Made by a program: the position numbers and the translations under genes | Assembly: GCA_011049495.1 (NCBI GenBank) | Contig: DSBF01000456.1 | Location: 1 to 5,783, forward strand | Origin: Ignavibacteria bacterium | GTDB taxonomy: Bacteria > Bacteroidota > Ignavibacteria > Ignavibacteriales > Melioribacteraceae | Direction of reading: 5' to 3' | DNA length: 5,783 nt | Notes under the pieces: generated by a model | What the model was told of the DNA's origin: nothing | Databases searched by the model: none | The model's input: the letters and a program-made list of their open reading frames with translations, nothing else | In this document: in pieces, positions 1 to 3,616 of the stretch | How the letters are laid out: each line of letters opens with the position of its first letter | Position numbering within the stretch: position 1 is the first letter of the stretch

Positions 1-62
1 CAGTTGGCTAGAGTCATCCGTTAGCCAACGGATTGGTTGCGGGTTCGAGTCCCGAAAAAGTG
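1..62 (+). pseudogene. Partial, degenerate tRNA-Gly(GCC)-like gene, 5' end outside the window
   Basis: The first 16 bases are identical to the D-arm region of the intact tRNA-Gly at 96-169. Positions 33-54 match its variable and T-arm region with one difference. The anticodon stem is a perfect five-pair helix (16-20 with 29-33), but the loop between (21-28, TTAGCCAA) has eight bases instead of seven. Removing A23 gives a standard Gly GCC loop. The last T-stem pair is a G39/A55 mismatch, and the expected CTCCCGC acceptor strand is replaced by an A-rich run. The 5' acceptor strand lies outside the window, so its pairing cannot be tested. The two defects suggest a decayed tRNA-Gly copy. An assembly error, or a real tRNA with an expanded loop, is possible. 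The 3' boundary is approximate. Confidence 0.6.
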
Positions 63-95
63 TTCATAAAAATTTTGAAGTAGTCTGAATTATAA

Positions 96-169
96 GCGGG
101 AGTAACTCAGTTGGCTAGAGTCACAGCCTTCCAAGCTGTTGGTCGCGGGTTCGAGTCCCGTCTCCCGCT
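96..169 (+). tRNA. tRNA-Gly (anticodon TCC)
   Basis: This is a complete cloverleaf of 74 bases. The acceptor stem GCGGGAG (96-102) pairs fully with CTCCCGC (162-168), and the discriminator is T169, as expected for bacterial tRNA-Gly. The D stem is ACTC/GAGT. The anticodon stem ACAGC/GCTGT encloses the loop CTTCCAA (128-134), placing anticodon TCC at 130-132, which reads GGA and GGG. The T arm (TTCGAGT loop) is normal. CCA is not encoded (CAA follows the discriminator), so it must be added by tRNA nucleotidyltransferase. Only 10 bases separate it from the next tRNA, so the two are probably co-transcribed. Confidence 0.97.
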
Positions 170-179
170 CAATGAGCAG

Positions 180-252
180 GCTGATGTAGCTCAGTTGGTA
201 GAGCACATCCTTGGTAAGGATGAGGTCACCGGTTCAATCCCGGTCATCAGCT
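180..252 (+). tRNA. tRNA-Thr (anticodon GGT)
   Basis: This is a complete 73-base cloverleaf. The acceptor stem GCTGATG (180-186) pairs fully with CATCAGC (245-251), with T252 as discriminator. The D stem is GCTC/GAGC. The anticodon stem CATCC/GGATG encloses the loop TTGGTAA (211-217) with anticodon GGT at 213-215, which reads ACC and ACU. The T stem ACCGG/CCGGT holds the loop TTCAATC. CCA is not encoded. A Gly-Thr tRNA pair just ahead of the secE-nusG-rplKAJL-rpoB locus is a common bacterial arrangement, usually with tuf following. Here tuf is not present. Confidence 0.97.
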
Positions 253-264
253 CAAAGTAATTTT

Positions 265-283
265 TGTGAAATTTGCTTTCACA
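265..283 (+). other. Small hairpin in the tRNA-Thr to rpmG leader
   Basis: TGTGAAA (265-271) is exactly complementary to TTTCACA (277-283) across a five-base loop. A run of eight T lies at 295-302, eleven bases after the stem, too far for a classical intrinsic terminator. The hairpin may mark the 3' processing boundary of the tRNA transcript, or be a weak attenuator before rpmG. The rest of the 253-314 gap shows only the rpmG ribosome binding site, and I see no convincing promoter pair. Confidence 0.35.
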
Positions 284-314
284 TGTTGAAAGAATTTTTT
301 TTATCGGAGTTATT

Positions 315-482
315 ATGGCAAAGAGCAAAAACATAAGACAAAGAATAATATTAGAAAGTACTGCCGGTACAGGTTATCGTTATGCAACTACCAAGAATAA
401 AAGAAATCATCCTGGTAGAGTAGAGTTTAAGAAATATGATCCGGTTGTTAGAAAACACGTAATATTTAAGGAAACTAAATAA
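315..482 (+). CDS. rpmG: 50S ribosomal protein L33, cysteine-free form
   Basis: The 55-residue product is ribosomal protein L33, a small basic protein of the large subunit near the E site. The motifs TAGTGYRYATTKNKR (15-29) and KKYDPVVRKHV (39-49) follow the Escherichia coli L33 pattern closely, and the length matches the family. There are no cysteines, so it is the zinc-independent form rather than the form with two CxxC pairs. I chose the ATG at 315 because GGAG (306-309) sits five bases ahead and the protein then opens with the usual MAKSK. A longer in-frame reading from 273 adds 14 unconserved residues and has no such support. The stop lies two bases before tRNA-Trp, so the message and the tRNA are almost certainly made together. 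Confidence 0.95.
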   Translation: MAKSKNIRQRIILESTAGTGYRYATTKNKRNHPGRVEFKKYDPVVRKHVIFKETK

Positions 483-484
483 TT

Positions 485-557
<73 letters not shown>

Positions 558-581
558 CAACGAAGCTAAAGTGAAATCAAT

Positions 582-764
582 ATGAAAGAAAAAATTATCA
601 ATTTTGTTAATGATGTCGTCAAGGAAATGAAAAAAGTTACCTGGCCGACAAAAGATGAATTAAAAGAATCAACAACTATCGTAATTGTTGTCTGTTTATT
701 GATTGCAGCTTTTACTTATGTTGTTGATATGGCTGTCTCACAAATTATGCTGGGAATATTTTAA
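582..764 (+). CDS. secE: Preprotein translocase subunit SecE
   Basis: The 60-residue product is the short, single-span type of SecE, which clamps SecY in the SecYEG protein-export channel of the inner membrane. The amphipathic N-terminal helix ends in the family motif KEMKKVTWPTKDEL (14-27). One hydrophobic membrane segment follows at about 31-57. Escherichia coli SecE has two extra N-terminal spans that are missing here, as is normal in most bacteria. The gene lies 24 bases after tRNA-Trp and 2 bases before nusG, the usual secE-nusG pair. No clear Shine-Dalgarno motif is visible in 558-581, so initiation may be weak or rely on an unstructured leader left after tRNA removal. Confidence 0.96.
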   Translation: MKEKIINFVNDVVKEMKKVTWPTKDELKESTTIVIVVCLLIAAFTYVVDMAVSQIMLGIF

Positions 765-766
765 TC

Positions 767-1312
767 TTGGAACAAAACATCGCAAAATGGTACGTTGTAC
801 GAACCTTTTCCGGTCACGAGAACAAGGTTAAGACCTTAATCGAAAATGAATTAAGCGATAACGAAGAACTACGCGCACGAATATTCGAAGTTTTGGTTCC
901 AACCGAAAAAGTTTTTGAAGTAAAAGACGGTAAAAAGAAAACTAAAACGAAGAATTTCTTCCCAGGTTATATTTTAATTCAAGCTAATATTGATAACCGT
1001 GTGAAAGATTTTATATCCAACACACCTTCAGTTATGGGTTTCCTTGGTAATGCTAATACTCCAGTTCCTCTTCAACCCGATGAAGTTAAAAGAATCGTCG
1101 GAAGAATTTCCAAAAGTGATGATACCGAAAGAACCGAAACTCTATTTAGGACAGGTGATTTCGTTAAAATTATTGATGGTCCGTTCAACAACTTCTCCGG
1201 TATGATTGAAGAAGTGAATGAAGAGAAAATGAAAATGAAAGTTATGGTTTCCATTTTTGGCAGAAAAACCCCGGTGGAAATCGATTTTGTTCAAGCAGAA
1301 TTTGAAAAATAA
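767..1312 (+). CDS. nusG: Transcription termination/antitermination factor NusG, TTG start
   Basis: NusG binds the RNA polymerase clamp with its N-terminal domain and contacts either ribosomal protein S10 or Rho with its C-terminal KOW domain, coupling transcription to translation or to termination. The 181-residue product shows the NGN domain (KWYVVRTFSGHENKVK at 7-22, FFPGYI at 64-69, SVMGFLG at 88-94) and the KOW domain (FRTGDFVKIIDGPF at 127-140, with FSG at 143-145). The length matches the family. No in-frame ATG lies near, and the conserved sequence begins at residue 7, so the TTG at 767, two bases after the secE stop, is the best start. Only a distant GGGA (752-755) lies upstream, so translational coupling to secE is likely. 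Confidence 0.96.
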   Translation: MEQNIAKWYVVRTFSGHENKVKTLIENELSDNEELRARIFEVLVPTEKVFEVKDGKKKTKTKNFFPGYILIQANIDNRVKDFISNTPSVMGFLGNANTPVPLQPDEVKRIVGRISKSDDTERTETLFRTGDFVKIIDGPFNNFSGMIEEVNEEKMKMKVMVSIFGRKTPVEIDFVQAEFEK

Positions 1313-1332
1313 TTTATTAAGTAGGTTGACTT

Positions 1333-1758
1333 ATGGCAAAGAAAATTGATGGTTACATCAAACTCCAGATACCGGCAGGACAAGCTAACCCTTCTCCGCC
1401 TGTTGGTCCGGCACTCGGTCAAAAAGGCGTTAACATTATGGAATTTTGTAAGCAGTTTAACGCAAAAACACAAGATAAAGCCGGTTTAATTATTCCTGTA
1501 GTTATTACTGTTTTCGCAGATAAATCATTTACATTTATCACGAAAACTCCTCCTGCGGCTGTTTTACTAAAAAAAGCTGCAAAAGTTGAAAAAGGTTCAT
1601 CTGAACCGAATAAAACAAAAGTTGCAAGAGTTTCAAAAGCTCAAGTAAAAGAAATTGCTGAAATGAAAATGCCGGATCTAAATGCAAACGATATTGACCA
1701 TGCAATGAGTATGGTTTCCGGTACTGCTCGCAGCATGGGTATAACAGTAGAAGATTAA
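1333..1758 (+). CDS. rplK: 50S ribosomal protein L11
   Basis: L11 binds the GTPase-associated region of 23S rRNA at the stalk base and takes part in factor-dependent GTP hydrolysis and RelA activation. The 141-residue product is full length. The N-terminal domain carries the proline-rich helix QANPSPPVGPALGQKGVNI (17-35), where thiostrepton binds in L11 homologues. The hinge KTPPAA (71-76) leads to the rRNA-binding C-terminal domain, ending in GTARSMGI (130-137). The start ATG follows a modest AGGT (1323-1326). The gap to nusG is only 20 bases, so rplK appears to be read from the secE-nusG transcript rather than from its own promoter as in Escherichia coli. Confidence 0.98.
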   Translation: MAKKIDGYIKLQIPAGQANPSPPVGPALGQKGVNIMEFCKQFNAKTQDKAGLIIPVVITVFADKSFTFITKTPPAAVLLKKAAKVEKGSSEPNKTKVARVSKAQVKEIAEMKMPDLNANDIDHAMSMVSGTARSMGITVED

Positions 1759-1782
1759 GTTACTAAATTTTGGGTAAGGTAA

Positions 1783-2490
1783 ATGAAAAGTTCCAAAAGA
1801 GTAAAAATATTTAGAGAAAAATTTGAAAAGAATAAAGAATACTCTCTAACAGATGCAATCAAATCGCTGAAAGAATCATCTTCGGTTAAATTTGATGAAA
1901 CACTTGATTGTGCAATCAGACTCGGTGTCGATCCTCGACATGCCGATCAAATGGTTCGTGGTACGGTTTCATTACCAAATGGTACTGGTAAAGAGGTTAG
2001 AGTTCTTGTAATTGCCAAAGGTGCTAAAGCAGAAGATGCTAAAGCTGCGGGTGCCGACCATGCGGGTTTTGAAGATTATCTTGAAAAAATTAAAAGTGGT
2101 TGGACTGATATTGATGTCATCATTGCAACTCCTGACACCATGGCTGAACTTGGTAAACTCGGTAGAGTTCTCGGTCCAAAAGGGTTAATGCCTAATCCCA
2201 AAAGCGGAACCGTTACCAACGATGTTGCACAAGCTGTTAAAGAAGTAAAAGCCGGTAAGATCGAATTTAAAGTTGAAAAAGCCGGTATTGTTCATGCTTC
2301 TTTAGGCAAGCTTTCTTTCACCGAGCAACAGTTGGAAGAAAATGCGAGAGCCTTTATTCGAACTATTATGAAAATGAAACCTTCCTCTGCGAAGGGTCAA
2401 TATGTCAGAAGTTTATATCTCACAAGTACAATGGGTCCGGGTTTAAGGATTTCAAAAGATGAGACTGCTTCTGCCGTCAAACAAGATTAA
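1783..2490 (+). CDS. rplA: 50S ribosomal protein L1
   Basis: L1 forms the mobile stalk beside the E site, helping release of deacylated tRNA, and in many bacteria represses its own operon by binding mRNA that mimics its rRNA site. The 235-residue product is full length and shows the family signature LGKLGRVLGPKGLMPNPK (123-140), the upstream block VDPRHADQMVRG (49-60) and the rRNA-contacting TSTMGPG (214-220). AAGG at 1776-1779 stands three bases before the ATG, with GGGT just upstream, a tight but usable site. The gap to rplK is 24 bases. No L1 target site is obvious in the short gaps before rplK or rplA. Confidence 0.98.
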   Translation: MKSSKRVKIFREKFEKNKEYSLTDAIKSLKESSSVKFDETLDCAIRLGVDPRHADQMVRGTVSLPNGTGKEVRVLVIAKGAKAEDAKAAGADHAGFEDYLEKIKSGWTDIDVIIATPDTMAELGKLGRVLGPKGLMPNPKSGTVTNDVAQAVKEVKAGKIEFKVEKAGIVHASLGKLSFTEQQLEENARAFIRTIMKMKPSSAKGQYVRSLYLTSTMGPGLRISKDETASAVKQD

Positions 2491-2523
2491 TAAGTTTACG
2501 CACTCATATAAATAAATGCTTCT

Positions 2524-2541
2524 ACATTATTTATATAATGT
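2524..2541 (+). promoter_or_regulatory. AT-rich hairpin overlapping a TATAAT box in the rplA-rplJ gap
   Basis: ACATTAT (2524-2530) pairs exactly with ATAATGT (2535-2541) around a TTAT loop. The stem has one G-C pair and is weak. The same bases hold a perfect TATAAT (2534-2539), but nothing resembling TTGACA lies 16-18 bases upstream. In Escherichia coli the rplJ leader is bound by the L10-L12 complex for autoregulation, and a promoter also lies near. This 69-base gap is the place where either would be expected. Which of the two it is cannot be decided from the sequence. Confidence 0.3.
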
Positions 2542-2559
2542 CAATTTCATGGGAGTAAG

Positions 2560-3081
2560 ATGAATAAGCAAGAAAAAGTAGAATCAGTAGCGGAAATTAA
2601 AAACTTGGTAGAAAATGCTTCTGCTCTATTTTTAGTTGATTATCACGGGATTAAAGTAGCCGATGTTAATCAGTTACGCCGTGATTTCAGAAAGGAGGGA
2701 ACTACTTACAAAGTTTTTAAGAATACGCTATTAAAACGAGCGCTGCAAGAAAAGGGCGGATACGATAAGTTGTTGGATAAGCTTACCGGTATGACCGGGA
2801 TTGCTTTTGCCGGTGAAAATTTTGTTGCTCCGGCTAAAATTATCAAAAAATATTTTGATGATAAAAAGAATCTCAGTTTCAAGGGTTGCTATATTGATTC
2901 AGCATTTTATGGCGAGGACCAATTAATCGTTCTTGCTTCTATGCCTACAAAAGACGAAATCATGGCAAGCATTATTGGAAGTATCCAAAATCCTGCTACA
3001 GGAATTGTTGGCGCTATTAACGCTGTTATGAGAGATATCGTTAGTTGTGTCGATCAAATCAGTAAAAAAGAAGCAGCTTAA
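2560..3081 (+). CDS. rplJ: 50S ribosomal protein L10
   Basis: L10 anchors the L12 dimers of the ribosomal stalk to 23S rRNA beside L11. The 173-residue product has the N-terminal rRNA-binding domain (LVDYHGIKVADVNQLR at 25-40 and YKVFKNTLLKRAL at 50-62) and a C-terminal helix from about residue 131 that carries the L12 dimers. After the point matching the two-dimer Escherichia coli protein, the helix continues with about ten more residues (MRDIVSCVDQISKKEAA at 157-173). This resembles the three-dimer form known from Thermotoga. GGGAG (2551-2555) stands four bases before the ATG. The gene is directly followed by its partner rplL, 35 bases on. Confidence 0.97.
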   Translation: MNKQEKVESVAEIKNLVENASALFLVDYHGIKVADVNQLRRDFRKEGTTYKVFKNTLLKRALQEKGGYDKLLDKLTGMTGIAFAGENFVAPAKIIKKYFDDKKNLSFKGCYIDSAFYGEDQLIVLASMPTKDEIMASIIGSIQNPATGIVGAINAVMRDIVSCVDQISKKEAA

Positions 3082-3116
3082 ATTTTTAGAAAGATTTAAT
3101 CAAAGGAGTTATAAAA

Positions 3117-3494
3117 ATGTCAGAAAAAATAGCAGAAATAGTCGAGAAAATTAAAGGGTTAACCTTAGTTGAAGCAGCTGAGCTTAAAACTGCTTTAGAA
3201 GAAGAATTTGGAGTAACTGCAGCAGCACCTGTAATTATGGGTGGTGCAGTTGCCGGTGGTGCAGCTCCTGCAGTTGAAGAAAAAACTGAATTTGATGTAA
3301 TCCTTGCAGGTGTCGGCGATAAGAAAATTAACGTAATTAAAGTAGTTAGAGCTCATACCGGTCTTGGATTAAAAGAAGCAAAAGATTTAGTAGACAGCGC
3401 TCCTAAACCGGTTAAAGAAGGTGTTTCTAAAGACGAAGCCGAAAAAGTTAAGAAAGAACTTGAAGAAGCCGGCGCTACAGTAGAATTAAAGTAA
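3117..3494 (+). CDS. rplL: 50S ribosomal protein L7/L12
   Basis: L12 is the multi-copy stalk protein that recruits EF-Tu, EF-G, IF2 and release factors and stimulates their GTPase activity. The 125-residue product shows the three family parts: the dimerising N-terminal helices that bind L10 (1-33), a flexible Ala/Gly-rich hinge (about 34-54), and the factor-binding C-terminal domain (55-125) with KINVIKVVRAHTGLGLKEAK at 70-89. The Shine-Dalgarno sequence AAAGGAG (3102-3108) is one of the strongest in the window and has ideal eight-base spacing, which fits the need for several copies per ribosome. The gene ends in TAA followed at once by an in-frame TAG. Confidence 0.98.
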   Translation: MSEKIAEIVEKIKGLTLVEAAELKTALEEEFGVTAAAPVIMGGAVAGGAAPAVEEKTEFDVILAGVGDKKINVIKVVRAHTGLGLKEAKDLVDSAPKPVKEGVSKDEAEKVKKELEEAGATVELK

Positions 3495-3527
3495 TAGATA
3501 GTCTTATATAAATTGTAAAAAAATACC

Positions 3528-3563
3528 GAAGTGGTAAGATGGTGAAGTACGTCTTACCACTTT
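3528..3563 (+). other. Long hairpin in the rplL-rpoB spacer (attenuator or processing site)
   Basis: AAGTGGTAAGA (3529-3539) is exactly complementary to TCTTACCACTT (3552-3562). Wobble G3528-T3563, wobble T3540-G3551 and pair G3541-C3550 extend the stem to 14 pairs around an eight-base loop. The bases after it (TTTCTGTCATTT) are not a proper T tract, so a strong intrinsic terminator is unlikely. In Escherichia coli this spacer holds a partial attenuator and an RNase III cleavage hairpin that lower rpoB expression relative to rplL. The same role is inferred here from position and structure. Confidence 0.6.
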
Positions 3564-3564
3564 C

Positions 3565-3583
3565 TGTCATTTACTAAATGACA
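3565..3583 (+). other. Second hairpin in the rplL-rpoB spacer
   Basis: TGTCATTT (3565-3572) pairs exactly with AAATGACA (3576-3583) around a three-base ACT loop, giving an eight-pair stem that starts one base after the first hairpin. A weaker five-pair stem, GATAA with TTATC (3587-3591 and 3596-3600), follows before the rpoB ribosome binding site. No T run follows this stem, so it looks like mRNA structure rather than a terminator. Confidence 0.45.
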
Positions 3584-3606
3584 AAAGATAAAAAATTATC
3601 ACATTT

Positions 3607-3611
3607 GGAGG
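3607..3611 (+). promoter_or_regulatory. Ribosome binding site that sets the rpoB TTG start
   Basis: GGAGG lies five bases before the TTG at 3617, ideal spacing. The only close in-frame alternatives are the TTG at 3605, which overlaps this motif, and the TTG at 3641, which has no motif before it. The site lies just outside the third weak stem, so it is probably accessible. Confidence 0.75.
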
Positions 3612-3616
3612 TTAGA

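Noticed and set aside
63..95. Promoter for tRNA-Gly between the two Gly-like genes
   Set aside because: TTGAAG (75-80) and TATAAG (91-96) are only ten bases apart, too close for a housekeeping promoter.
261..302. Intrinsic terminator after tRNA-Thr
   Set aside because: The hairpin at 265-283 is separated from the T run at 295-302 by eleven bases, so it lacks the terminator geometry.
273..314. N-terminal extension of L33 by 14 residues
   Set aside because: The extension runs through the T run and ribosome binding site of the better ATG at 315 and is not part of the L33 family.
1072..1254. Minus-strand open frame of 60 codons
   Set aside because: It lies wholly inside nusG on the opposite strand, has low-complexity Ser/Ile/Leu composition and no conserved look.
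1291..1473. Minus-strand open frame of 60 codons
   Set aside because: It overlaps the nusG end and rplK start on the opposite strand and resembles no family I know.
2691..2698. Strong Shine-Dalgarno-like AAAGGAGG inside rplJ
   Set aside because: No start codon lies at useful distance downstream. It encodes conserved-region residues KEG of L10 and is best seen as coding sequence.
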